The notes under the pieces are model-generated. The model was not told the origin of the DNA and did not search any database. It saw nothing but the letters and a program-made list of their open reading frames with translations. Below are positions 13,339 to 22,764 of a stretch of 64,000 bases of DNA, in pieces. Both the position numbers and the translations under genes were made by a program. The stretch's first letter is position 1. Every line of letters starts with the position of its first letter. Source of the DNA: Cloacimonetes bacterium SCGC AAA252-N17. GTDB lineage: Bacteria > Cloacimonadota > Cloacimonadia > JGIOTU-2. The stretch is taken from the NCBI GenBank assembly GCA_000404785.1, contig ASNI01000006.1:1-64000 (forward strand). The letters are read 5' to 3'.

Positions 13339-14836
13339 TTTTACTATAACTTTCTGCTCAAACACAGGACCTCAGACAGGAACATTATCCGGCACTATTA
13401 ATTTAGAAGGTCAATCCGACCACTCCGGAATAATTATAGGCATTTACAAACTTGCCGAGTTAGATCCCGACATCGTCGAAGCTAATCAGAAATGGCCCCA
13501 CATTGGCGTAATAATTAATCAGATGACTGAATTCGACCACCGCTTCGGCACATTAATTAAAACCGGAGAAACCGATGCATCCGGTTACTTTGAAATTAAA
13601 GACATCCCAACGGGTGTTTATAATGTAGTTGCAATAAAAGACTCTTTCGGTTTTCGTTATATTTACAATGTACAAATAAATGATGGAAATAATGAGCTTT
13701 CAGCAAAGAATAAAGACAAAAGATCAAAGATCAAAAGTGAAAATTCTACCGATGTCCTTAATCTTTCTTCTTTAGTCTTTGATCTTAATAATCGCACTAG
13801 CGATTTAACTCTTTTTCCCGAAACAACAATCTCCTCCGACATCTCCACCCCAACTACCTTTCTCTCCCACCATCATTACATAATTGAACAAGACATTATA
13901 GTTGATGACGAACTCATCATACAACCCGGTGCAGTTGTACGTTTGAACGAAGGCAAAGAAATAACCAGCTATGGTACCTTTAATGCAGTAGGAGAATATG
14001 AAAACTTCATCTGGTTTACCAAGAATGATGGATTTTCCGAAAACTTGAGTACAATAGAACCTGACTCAAATTATATTTGGGATAGAGTTACCCTAGAGCC
14101 ATATTCACAAGCGCAGGTCCAATGGAGTAAATTCGATTGTGCGAATATTGGATTGTTAAATCATGTGAATGGATTTGGGATTTCGGATTGTATTTTTAGT
14201 GCTAGTCAGTGTGGATTTAAAGCTGTGGATGTTGATTCGATGTTTTGTAGTAATTTGTTGTGTGAAGCGATTACAAATGAAACTGAAGGTGGGATTTATT
14301 TTGTAAATTGTAATTCAGGTAAAATTAATAATAACCTGTTAGTAAAAAACTCTACAGGTATAAAAGTAAAGGATTTATCTAATCCCTTAATGAAGAATAA
14401 TTACTTTACTCAAAATGAATTTGGTGCAGAATTATGGAGTAGTAATTCTTCTTTTATCAATAATGAATTTTCATACAATTCTAACGGTTTAAGGATTTGT
14501 GGAACCACTTCTCCCACAATATATCTTAATAACATTCAATCGGATATCGGAATATATATAGGATTTAACGATACCTATCCAAACGCAAATCCTGAAATTA
14601 ATTTTAACAATTTAATCAATTGCGGCTATACGATTTATGAAACGTTTTTTAATAGTAATGTTATAAATGCAGAGAATAACTATTTTGGCACTACTGATCC
14701 ACTCATTATTGAAGAATTAATTCATGATAAAAATGATCTATCATCAACGGCACCATATTATAACACTTATGGAATAATTAATTATATTCCATTTTTATTA
14801 TCGGAATATCCAAATGCAGGAATACAGGATGAATAA
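13295..14836 (+). CDS. Lipoprotein with right-handed beta-helix
   Basis: A 513-residue secreted protein. Residues 1-22 are a lipoprotein signal (ILIFILCSLIFFTITFC, Cys at the +1 position), so it is probably an outer-membrane or periplasmic lipoprotein. Residues about 30-125 look like a carboxypeptidase-regulatory-like fold (GTLSGTINLEG, GYFEIKDIPTGVYNVVAI). Residues about 180-500 form parallel beta-helix repeats (KINNNLLVKNSTGIKV, LMKNNYFTQNEFGAEL, SFINNEFSYNSNGLRI), as in NosD-like proteins. Between them is a Lys/Ser-rich linker with an internal 11-base inverted repeat (aagatcaaaga near 13722 and tctttgatctt near 13776). Part of the signal peptide is encoded by the right arm of the upstream gene's repeat. 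Confidence 0.82.
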   Translation: MNNKILIFILCSLIFFTITFCSNTGPQTGTLSGTINLEGQSDHSGIIIGIYKLAELDPDIVEANQKWPHIGVIINQMTEFDHRFGTLIKTGETDASGYFEIKDIPTGVYNVVAIKDSFGFRYIYNVQINDGNNELSAKNKDKRSKIKSENSTDVLNLSSLVFDLNNRTSDLTLFPETTISSDISTPTTFLSHHHYIIEQDIIVDDELIIQPGAVVRLNEGKEITSYGTFNAVGEYENFIWFTKNDGFSENLSTIEPDSNYIWDRVTLEPYSQAQVQWSKFDCANIGLLNHVNGFGISDCIFSASQCGFKAVDVDSMFCSNLLCEAITNETEGGIYFVNCNSGKINNNLLVKNSTGIKVKDLSNPLMKNNYFTQNEFGAELWSSNSSFINNEFSYNSNGLRICGTTSPTIYLNNIQSDIGIYIGFNDTYPNANPEINFNNLINCGYTIYETFFNSNVINAENNYFGTTDPLIIEELIHDKNDLSSTAPYYNTYGIINYIPFLLSEYPNAGIQDE

Positions 14837-14839
14837 AAG

Positions 14840-15087
14840 AAGAAAGCATTAATAACAGGACAGGATGGTTCATATCTTGCTGAATTATTATTGGACAAAG
14901 GATATGAAGTACATGGGATTATCCGTAGGGCATCAACTTTTAATACAGAAAGAATTGATCATTTATTCAATAATCCTGAAATCCATGATAAAAAATTATT
15001 TTTACACTATGGCGATCTAACGGATTCCAGTAATTTAAACCGTATATTGGGAAAAGTTAAACCCAATGAAATATACAATATTGGCTT
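14840..15087 (+). pseudogene. GDP-mannose 4,6-dehydratase fragment
   Basis: Codons from 14840 read KKALITG, then [20 protein letters not shown] and [16 protein letters not shown] up to [16 protein letters not shown] and NEIYNI, the first 80 or so residues of Gmd. Three codons of the GxxGxxG loop (ITG or GIT) are missing. At about 15085, where Gmd would continue NLAAQSHV, the homology stops at a junction with a different gene. A complete gmd lies at 27093. Confidence 0.8.
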
Positions 15088-15258
15088 CCAGCTGTTGATG
15101 TATATGCTGAGAATAACTATTTTTATGCAAATGATGAAAATGAAATATCGGTTATTATATATGACAAAAATGATGTTGTAAATAATCAGGAAAATATTGG
15201 ACTAATATTTTATGATCCATGGGAAGACACTCAAATTGATAGCTGTGGAATTTATTAG
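15088..15258 (+). pseudogene. C-terminal fragment of a beta-helix protein
   Basis: Reading from 15088, [20 protein letters not shown] then [20 protein letters not shown] and a TAG at 15256. It matches the end of the 13295 lipoprotein (VINAENNYFGTTDPLIIEEL, IHDKNDLSS...), so this is the tail of a second such protein, joined to the gmd fragment. Typical beta-helix proteins end exactly this way (AENNYFG...I.DKND). Confidence 0.7.
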
Positions 15259-15279
15259 TCAAAAATGAAATAATTTGAT

Positions 15280-16746
15280 ATGTTGAAAAAAAAAGAATAT
15301 TCATTAACTTCACAAGCAGTATATGTGTTTTTAGGAAAGTTTATACAATTTCTTTTTCAAATTATTGTGCCAGTAATATTAGTACGTTTATTCACAACAG
15401 AACAATATGGTCTATATCGGCAAGTAATTTTTATGTGTCTTTTAATTGTTCCGATATTAAGGTTTCATTTCACAAATAGTCTTTTTTATCTTTATCCAAA
15501 TAAAAATAATCATGAAGAACAGAGTGAATTAATTTCACAAACTTTTTTTATTTTAATTTGTGTAGGTATATTTTTCTGCTTAATAGTTTTCATATTCCAC
15601 AAATCTTTTATTTCATTAATTAATACTGAGAATTTTAATAAGATGGTTGTTCCTGCCGTATTTCTTATTACTTTATATGTATTTTCTTCAATTGTTGAGA
15701 ATATATTTATTATTGAAAAAAAATCTAAACTAGTAATAAGTTTTTTATCAATTGATACATTTATTAGAACATTATTTTTACTTGCATTTGTATTTTTTTA
15801 TCGAACTATTTATGCGGCATTAATTGCATTAGTAATACATGGTGTATTGAAGTTTATTTTCCTTGTAATATATCTTCTACATTATTATAAGCTAAATATT
15901 TTTAAGATACATTTAGGGGGAGTGAAAGAACAGTTGAAGTATGTCATTCCAATGGGATTGAGTACTGTGATAGGTACAATCGGAAAAAATGTTGATAAAA
16001 TTATATTGATTTATTTATTAACATCACAAGATTTTGCCTTATATTCTGTTGGTAACTTAAGTATTCCTTTTATAGCAATATTGTATTTGTCAGTTGGTAA
16101 TGTAATACTACCACAAATTAGTAGATTTTCTAAAAAAAAAGAAAACAATAAAACAATTCAATTATGGAAAAAAATGATAATAAAAAATGCTACTTTTACG
16201 ATACCGACTTTGATTTTTTTCTTTGTTCAGGCAAATCATGTTTTTATTATTCTTTTTACTGAGAAGTATTTAGCAAGTGTTGGTGTTTTTCGGATATATA
16301 TATTAGTTTTACTGATTCAAATGTTGGGTTATGGATATATACTAAGGGGGTATGGTAAAACGAAAAGTGTTTTTTATGCAAATTTAATAAAAACATTGTT
16401 CAGTATTGTATTCGGATTTCTTTTTATCAAGTATTTTGGAATTATAGGCGCAGCTGTTACATATGTCATTGCTTTTTCAATTAATGGTATATTTCAACTC
16501 TTTAGAACAAAATGTATGTTAAATATAAGTTGGTTAAACCTTTTGCCGTGGATGGATATTTTAAAATTATTTTTGGTTTCTCTACCACCAATTATACTGA
16601 TAATATTAATTAATCAATGTAATTATTCGGATATTGTTTTAATTATTATAACTGGTATTGTATATTTTTCTATTGTATTTATGGCATTTGTGAAATTGGG
16701 GTACTTAAATATTAGAAATATTAAAGATTTAGCTAAACTAAATTAG
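15280..16746 (+). CDS. wzx: Polysaccharide flippase, Wzx-like
   Basis: A 488-residue integral membrane protein with about 12-14 hydrophobic helices, member of the MOP/MATE-like polysaccharide transporters that move undecaprenyl-linked repeat units across the inner membrane. The opening SLTSQAVYVFLGKFIQFLFQ and LVRLFTTEQYGLYRQVIFM is the classic flippase start. ISRFSKKKENNKTIQLWKKM near residue 280 is the usual cytoplasmic loop. First intact gene of the polysaccharide locus; a GT4 gene follows after 8 bases. Confidence 0.88.
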   Translation: MLKKKEYSLTSQAVYVFLGKFIQFLFQIIVPVILVRLFTTEQYGLYRQVIFMCLLIVPILRFHFTNSLFYLYPNKNNHEEQSELISQTFFILICVGIFFCLIVFIFHKSFISLINTENFNKMVVPAVFLITLYVFSSIVENIFIIEKKSKLVISFLSIDTFIRTLFLLAFVFFYRTIYAALIALVIHGVLKFIFLVIYLLHYYKLNIFKIHLGGVKEQLKYVIPMGLSTVIGTIGKNVDKIILIYLLTSQDFALYSVGNLSIPFIAILYLSVGNVILPQISRFSKKKENNKTIQLWKKMIIKNATFTIPTLIFFFVQANHVFIILFTEKYLASVGVFRIYILVLLIQMLGYGYILRGYGKTKSVFYANLIKTLFSIVFGFLFIKYFGIIGAAVTYVIAFSINGIFQLFRTKCMLNISWLNLLPWMDILKLFLVSLPPIILIILINQCNYSDIVLIIITGIVYFSIVFMAFVKLGYLNIRNIKDLAKLN

Positions 16747-16754
16747 TTTAATAA

Positions 16755-17783
16755 ATGAAAATATTAATTATTATATCAAACTTACCTCCTTCTGGGGGAG
16801 CAGAGAAAGTGGCTTGGGATCTGGCCGTTAATTTAAAATACAAGCATGAAGTTCATGTTATCACATTTTGCAAAGAAAGTAAAACTGTTTATATTAATGA
16901 GGTCGCTGTACATTGTTTAAAACAAAGATCACATGCCCTTTGGTATTACATGACAATTGGCAGGAAACAAATTTTAGATATTGTAGACCAGATAAAACCG
17001 GACGTGATCAATGCACACATGCCTTCCATTATTGCATTTGTTCTGAGACATTATCCAGCAAAAAAGGTGTTAACACTTCATAATAGTGAATATAAATTTT
17101 ATGTGAAGAGTTTGTCTCAAAAACTGGAACATAAATTTACCTTGAGAACGATTAATAGATTTGATCATGTAACCACTGTTTCTAGGCACATGCAGGCGTA
17201 CTTCATTGAATTCTTAAAAAGAAATATCGAATTAATCACCAATGGAATTGATTTAAATTTATTTAAACATAATGAAAAATGCCTTAGACAACGAAATACA
17301 ATTTTGTATGTAGGCAGATTAGTTGAATTTAAAGGTGTGAAAATTATTTTTGAAATGGCGACTAAACTTCAAAAATTCAATTTTGTTTTAATAGGCCAGG
17401 GTCCATTATATAAAAGTATTGATCTTCCAAATGTTTTTTTTGAAGGTAGAAAACAAGCCCATGAGGTTGCTATATACTATAATGAATCTTTTCTTTCCAT
17501 ATTTCCAAGTATTTACGAGAATTTTCCACTAGTTGGTCTTGAAGCAATGGCTTGCGGTTCAATAGTATTGGCAAATGACATAAAAGGATTTAGAGAATAT
17601 ATCGAAAATGGAGTTAACGGATTTTTAATTGATATGAAAAACCAAGATCAAGTTATCAAAAAAATTGAAGAAATTGAAAACTCAGATAATTTAGATTGCA
17701 TAAAAGAGAATGCATTCGATACTGCAAGAAAATATTCTTGGGAAAAAATTAAAAACAGTTATGTGGAATTGTATTCATCGTAA
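16755..17783 (+). CDS. Glycosyltransferase family 4
   Basis: A 342-residue GT-B enzyme that adds a sugar from a nucleotide donor with retention. N-domain opens LIIISNLPPSGGAEKVAWDL; C-domain starts near residue 185 with TILYVGRLVEFKGVKIIFEM. The EX7E donor motif is ENFPLVGLEAM near residue 255. Length is typical. It lies between wzx and a LicD-like gene, so it probably builds the repeat unit. Acceptor and donor cannot be told. Confidence 0.88.
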   Translation: MKILIIISNLPPSGGAEKVAWDLAVNLKYKHEVHVITFCKESKTVYINEVAVHCLKQRSHALWYYMTIGRKQILDIVDQIKPDVINAHMPSIIAFVLRHYPAKKVLTLHNSEYKFYVKSLSQKLEHKFTLRTINRFDHVTTVSRHMQAYFIEFLKRNIELITNGIDLNLFKHNEKCLRQRNTILYVGRLVEFKGVKIIFEMATKLQKFNFVLIGQGPLYKSIDLPNVFFEGRKQAHEVAIYYNESFLSIFPSIYENFPLVGLEAMACGSIVLANDIKGFREYIENGVNGFLIDMKNQDQVIKKIEEIENSDNLDCIKENAFDTARKYSWEKIKNSYVELYSS

Positions 17784-17815
17784 GTAAAATATAAATATTG
17801 GGGCGATAGAATAAA

Positions 17816-18739
17816 ATGTTAGAAGAAACTATTTCGATTAATCAATTGAGAAAAAAATCAGTAGTCATGCTTTTTGATATAAAAAATTCTCTGGATAAAT
17901 GGAATGTAACTTATTGGTTAGATTTTGGATCGTTGTTAGGAGCCTTTAGAAGTGGTAAATCTATGCCGTGGGACGGTGATTTTGACCTTAGTACATTGGA
18001 CTTGGACATAAATAAGAAAGAAGGACTTTGGCAGGAATTAAAGAAAAAAGGTTATCTGCTAGATTTTTCTCATAGCAATATCAAAATAATAAAAAATGAT
18101 TGGAGAATTGGACAATATCGACTTGATCTTCATAGATATCATACTAATGAAAAAGATGATGCTGAATATGAATATGGTCGTAAGTATGTAAGAAAAATCG
18201 ATTTCTTTTTGAATAATTTTATCCAGGTTTTAGATTTCCTCATGGTCCCTAATATTAAATCAAAGATAAAATATCCTACTTTTGGTATTCTATGCAGGCT
18301 CTTGCTGCAGAATGGAGTTGACCCAAATGAACTTGAAACTTTAGAACCTTTTAAGGTTATAAAAGGAAAATTTAATAGTCATTATGATTTAGTCATCCAA
18401 ACTTCTCAAGTAGAAATTTTTAGTTCACCTCTACAGAGATTAACTAAATCCAGCAAACTATTTTATCATATTATTAAGATTTCACCTAATTTTTTAATAA
18501 CAGGATTGTTCTCATTGCTAAATAATCATCTTCTCAGGTCTCCGAAAATTCCATCACGTAGAGTGTTCTTTCCTAAACGTTTTTATAATGCATTTACACC
18601 TATAGATTTTTTTGGTATGAAATTTAATGCTCCAAGTCCTACAGAAGAATATCTTGAAAGAATTTATGGAAATAATTGGAAAACTCCATTAGTTACTAAA
18701 AATAAAAAATATTTAAATAGGATAACTTATAAAAAATGA
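17816..18739 (+). CDS. LicD-like phosphotransferase
   Basis: A 307-residue protein with YWLDFGSLLGAFRSGKSMPW and DGDFDLS at about residues 39-65, the NTase-like core of LicD/fukutin-type enzymes, which transfer phosphocholine or another phosphoryl group from a CDP carrier to a glycan. Second-half residues RPRVFFPKRFYNAFTPIDFF-like (SRRVFFPKRF) match the family's C-terminal region. A LicC-like cytidylyltransferase is encoded 5 kb downstream in the same locus. Substrate could also be another CDP-activated group. Confidence 0.78.
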   Translation: MLEETISINQLRKKSVVMLFDIKNSLDKWNVTYWLDFGSLLGAFRSGKSMPWDGDFDLSTLDLDINKKEGLWQELKKKGYLLDFSHSNIKIIKNDWRIGQYRLDLHRYHTNEKDDAEYEYGRKYVRKIDFFLNNFIQVLDFLMVPNIKSKIKYPTFGILCRLLLQNGVDPNELETLEPFKVIKGKFNSHYDLVIQTSQVEIFSSPLQRLTKSSKLFYHIIKISPNFLITGLFSLLNNHLLRSPKIPSRRVFFPKRFYNAFTPIDFFGMKFNAPSPTEEYLERIYGNNWKTPLVTKNKKYLNRITYKK

Positions 18740-19947
18740 ATACCACACCTTCAAATTACCAGGGAAAACTCGCAATTGTATGTATTCATGGCCTTGGAGA
18801 AAACGGCTTAAATACTGTCAGATCATTAGGAAGAGCAGGAATCCCCGTTGTGGTTATAGGTATACAAGGAGAACTTAATCTTGCAAAATATAGCAAATAC
18901 TGTTCACGATTTGAAGAAATAAATTCATTTGATAAGAAACAATTGCTTGATAAATTATTTCAACTTCGGGATGAATTGACATATAATCCAATTCTTTTTT
19001 TTGATAATGATTATATGCTGGCTCTATTAAATGATTCAGAAGAAGTATTGAAATCTAAATTCAAGCTTACACAAGGAATCAAAGATTTTTCATTTAAAGA
19101 TTATCAAATGAAAATGGCTGATGAAGCTGACGTAAATGTGCCAAAAACCTGGAAACCGAAGAGTTGGAATGGCTTAATGGAAATGAAAATTCCCCTCAAT
19201 ATTAAGCTTATTGCCAAACCTTCACAAGACGAAGGCAAAAAACCTTTTAAAACAATAGTTGCTAGTAATTTAGAAAAACTAATTGATTTAATTAAAAAGA
19301 AAACAGAATCAATAGATAAAATTATTATTCAAGAATATATTGAAGGTAAACAAGACAGCATATGGGCTGTATTAGGTTACTATTCATCTGATATGCAATT
19401 TTCCCCAATTTTAACAGCTGTAAAATATTCAATGTGCCCTCCACAAGGTGGAGTTATGGCTATTGGCAAAGTATTAGAGAATAACACTTTGACTGAAATT
19501 TCCAAGCGATATATAAGAAAATCTAATTATTTTGGTATTTTTGGTTTAGAATTTAAATACTCAATTTCTGATGGTAGTTATTATTTCATTGAAATGAGTC
19601 CTCGAACTGAAGGTTTTCACAATATTACAAAACTTATTGGTATTGATTTGCCGCTATGTGCTTATTGGGACTTAGTATTAAAAAAGAAACCATTTTACCA
19701 AAAGAGCAACAAATTGGGCATTTATTCTGGTTACTGGATAAATATTAGATATTTTGTGGAATCATTAGTGATTCAAAAGAGTGTTTCTGATCTTAGCAAA
19801 CTTTTTATTGCATTAGCATCAAAAAGCCAGTTTCAACACTTTGATATAAAGGATCTTAAACCATTCTTTGTGGCATCACGATGGTATATCAATACTGCTT
19901 GGAAACATCGAATTAAAAAACTAATTATAGGTAAGATGAATGGCTAA
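18736..19947 (+). CDS. ATP-grasp ligase
   Basis: A 403-residue ATP-grasp enzyme, probably joining a carboxylate to an amine with ATP. N-terminal Rossmann-like part (AIVCIHGLGENGLNTVRSLG) precedes the grasp fold: LIAKPSQDEGKKPFKTIV near 160, IIIQEYIEGKQDSIWAVLGY near 200, and FGIFGLEFKYS...YFIEMSPR near 265-290 with the Mg-binding E-x-(N/S)-P-R motif. Related enzymes attach amino acids such as D-aspartate. Start overlaps the LicD-like stop (ATGA), and its end overlaps the glutamate-mutase-like gene by 8 bases, which argues that they share a pathway. Confidence 0.82.
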   Translation: MNTTPSNYQGKLAIVCIHGLGENGLNTVRSLGRAGIPVVVIGIQGELNLAKYSKYCSRFEEINSFDKKQLLDKLFQLRDELTYNPILFFDNDYMLALLNDSEEVLKSKFKLTQGIKDFSFKDYQMKMADEADVNVPKTWKPKSWNGLMEMKIPLNIKLIAKPSQDEGKKPFKTIVASNLEKLIDLIKKKTESIDKIIIQEYIEGKQDSIWAVLGYYSSDMQFSPILTAVKYSMCPPQGGVMAIGKVLENNTLTEISKRYIRKSNYFGIFGLEFKYSISDGSYYFIEMSPRTEGFHNITKLIGIDLPLCAYWDLVLKKKPFYQKSNKLGIYSGYWINIRYFVESLVIQKSVSDLSKLFIALASKSQFQHFDIKDLKPFFVASRWYINTAWKHRIKKLIIGKMNG

Positions 19948-21865
19948 AGGTATAAACATTTTATTAGGTGGAATAGGAGATGATGCCCATTCAGTAGGAA
20001 TTACACTTTTATCTTTAGGATTATCTGAAGCAGGATTTGAAGTAGACAATATAGGTATTCAAAATCCGATTAATGATTTTTTCAAATCAGAACAAGACGT
20101 CCAGATAATAATGATATCCAGCAAAAACGGACATAGTGAATTGTATTTAAATAATTATGGAAAAGAAATATATGAACACACACAAAGCAATAAAAAACAA
20201 ATATGGTATATAGGTGGTCATTTATCAATATGTGAAAAAGATGATGTTATAATTAACAAATATAAGAGAATGGGTTTTACTAGAGTTTTTCCAAATTTCA
20301 TTACAATGGAAAATATCATAGAATACCTGAAAAAAGATATATATTTAAAAAAAATAACTCCTGGTATAGTTAGAACTTCACAAGCTGAAGTGATTGAAGA
20401 TGAAGGATTAGAAAGGGTCTCAGATTCAAAATGGCCAATTGAAAAATTAATTAAAATTAGACCGAATGTTTTAAGAACTTGGAAAACAGGATTAGATATC
20501 GACTGGGGTATTATAAAAAAAGTTCACTCATTTCCAAATAAAAATCTCAATTTTGTTCAGAACAATAGAGGTAAAACACCTTTACTTCAACCAAGAACAG
20601 GAGTGGCCAGCATCTCAAAACAAATAAGAAAATTAATTGATTTGCAATCTTTAGGAATTGATGTTGCCTCAGTGCAACTTGATGCATCGACAAGAATTAA
20701 GAATTATAAGAAGGCTGAGGAAGGTGTACAGATAAGCGAATATAGGAAAAAATCATTTTTAAATGGTTTTCCAGTTCCAATATATGGTCAGGAAGGTGTA
20801 AAAAAAATTGTTGATTAATTAAAAATCCCATTTCAAATCAGGGGTGGAGCACCTGATCATAGGTTAACCTATGAAATTGCATTAGCTGGAGGTGCATCAG
20901 CTGTTGAAGGGGGCTTTTTATGTTATCTTTTTCCTTATGATAAAGATACACCACCTAGTGAAAGCTTGAAGAACTGGCAATATATTGATAGGTTAGCTGG
21001 ATTTTATTATGAAGAACATCGCATAGTTATAAATAGAGAGTGGTTTGGCGTTCTTACTGCAAACTTAATTCCACCTTCTTTAGCAATAGTTATAAATATA
21101 ATTCAGACAATTTTAAGTGCAAAACAAGGTGTAAAAAGCATATCTGTAGGTTATGCTGAACAGGGAAACAGATCACAGGACATTGCTGCAATGCAGGCTT
21201 TAAGGGAACTGAATCTAAAATACTTAAATGATTTTGGCTTTTATGATGTAAGTCTAACAACAGTTTTCCATCAATATATGGCTGCTTTTCCAAGTGATAT
21301 TGAAAAAGCAGAAATGTTAATTTTCGAGTCAGCAATTACAGCGCAATTAGCCAAATCAGATAGAATGATGATGAAATCACCTGTTGAAGCAATCAAGATT
21401 CCATCGACAAAAGAAAATGAATTGGGTGTGAAGATTTGCAGGAATGGGTTTCTACACGCCAATGATATCCACTATTATGATGCAAAAGTAAACTTTGAAA
21501 AAAAGTATATATTTAAAGAAGTTGATGCAATAATTCAAAAGGTGATACAACTTGGGAAAGGTGATATAGCAAAAGGAGCAATAAAAGCATTCTCAAAAGG
21601 TGTCCTGGATATCCCATTTTCACCCAGTAGGTATAACAAGGGAGAAGTGATTTGCATTAGAGATGTTTCGGGTGCTATAAGATATGCTAAATTTGGGAAT
21701 ATGCCCTTTAGTGATGAGATTAAAGAATTTCATTTTGAGAAAATTGAAGAAAGAAAAACCAAACAACGAAAAAATAGCTTATTTCAAATGGTTGAAGATG
21801 ATCTACAAAGAATTGCTCTGAATGATTTCAGTACGTGGCCATTAGACGATAATTATATTATTTAA
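19940..21865 (+). pseudogene. Glutamate-mutase-like S-E fusion with in-frame stop
   Basis: One reading frame of 641 sense codons interrupted by TAA at 20816-20818. Residues 1-140 match the B12-binding S subunit: GDDAHSVGITLLSLGL contains DxHxxG, and YIGGHLSI is present. Residues about 170-640 match the E subunit TIM barrel: LLQPRTGVAS, DASTRIKNYKKAEEG and PFQIRGGAPDHRL carry the three arginines that bind glutamate in GlmE, then RLAGFYYEEH, INREWFGVLT, SVGYAEQGNRSQDIAAM, TTVFHQYMAAFP and DIPFSPSRYNKG. Glutamate mutase rearranges L-glutamate to 3-methylaspartate. The stop lies between IVD and LKIPF with no frameshift; downstream ATG or TTG codons would give only an inactive C-terminal part. It may be a recent nonsense mutation, a sequencing error or readthrough. 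Confidence 0.82.
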
Positions 21866-22531
21866 ATGTTTTTAAAAATAAATAATCTTATTCTTAAGAT
21901 ATTTAGAAAATTAATTAGCTACTTAAAAATCAGAATTCATTATGGTTTAGTTTTTTGTTATGATATTAATATAATTAAGAAGATTACAAATTCGAAGAGC
22001 AATGCAGAATTAATAAAGTCACCAATCAAAATTGTTCAATGTAATAACTCAATTGATATTTATAATTATTATAATAAAAATGGTAAATATATTCCTGAAG
22101 AAGTAATTGCTGATTGGCTGTTAAATGATTATAGGTGCTGGCTAGCATATAGCTCAAATGAAATAGCTGGGATTTCTTGGACATGGACAGGAAAAGTACA
22201 TTTACAGGGTTTAAGTGGTAGAGCTTTTTCGAAAAAGAAGACAATCGAATTTGAAGAAGACACATTCTATATTTGTCATGTACATGTCGACCGAAAATAC
22301 AGAGGACAGAATATAATGGCAAAACTTGAAATTGAACAGCTTAAATTTCATCTTATTGAGAATAATTATAGCAAAGGGGTCATTACAATGGGTATAGATA
22401 ATATACCCAGTGTTAAAACTCAAACAAAATTAGGTGGTAAGTTAATTGTTGTATCTTTTATGTTGTTTTTATTGAATATTCAGTTTCGAAAGTATTTGTA
22501 CTTTGATAGAAAAGAAAAATGTTGGAATTAA
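21866..22531 (+). CDS. GNAT-like N-acyltransferase
   Basis: A 221-residue protein whose middle (YRCWLAYSSNEIAGISWTWT) and ICHVHVDRKYRGQNIMAKLE (near residues 135-155) look like GNAT motifs, the R-G-Q-N-I part being the acetyl-CoA loop. GIDNIPSVKTQTKLGGKL suits the C-terminal part. It starts right after the mutase stop, so it belongs to the same operon. It might acylate an amino group made by neighbours. Identity of substrate unknown. The basic hydrophobic N-terminus (residues 1-35) is unusual. Confidence 0.7.
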   Translation: MFLKINNLILKIFRKLISYLKIRIHYGLVFCYDINIIKKITNSKSNAELIKSPIKIVQCNNSIDIYNYYNKNGKYIPEEVIADWLLNDYRCWLAYSSNEIAGISWTWTGKVHLQGLSGRAFSKKKTIEFEEDTFYICHVHVDRKYRGQNIMAKLEIEQLKFHLIENNYSKGVITMGIDNIPSVKTQTKLGGKLIVVSFMLFLLNIQFRKYLYFDRKEKCWN

Positions 22532-22764
22532 CTGACTTGAACTAATCTCATATTAAGTTTATTAAATGATTTATAGTAACATTTTATTTGTCTGTAAATT
22601 AATTAAAAACTGTTTCTGATCGAGTTTGATCGCAATCAATTGATAAATTAATGTTGGCTTTTAGCAGGTTAGGTAAAAAAAAGTTCTATGAAATTTGTTT
22701 GATATTATCATTGTGTTTCAATAAACAATTGAATATCATTAACTTTTAACTTGATGGAGAAAAG
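22532..22764. other. Intergenic, possible internal promoter region
   Basis: A gap of 233 bases, the longest in the first half of the polysaccharide locus, without gene or repeat. It is a plausible place for an internal promoter, but no convincing -35/-10 pair stands out. A GGAG ribosome site at 22755-22758 serves the next gene. Confidence 0.4.
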
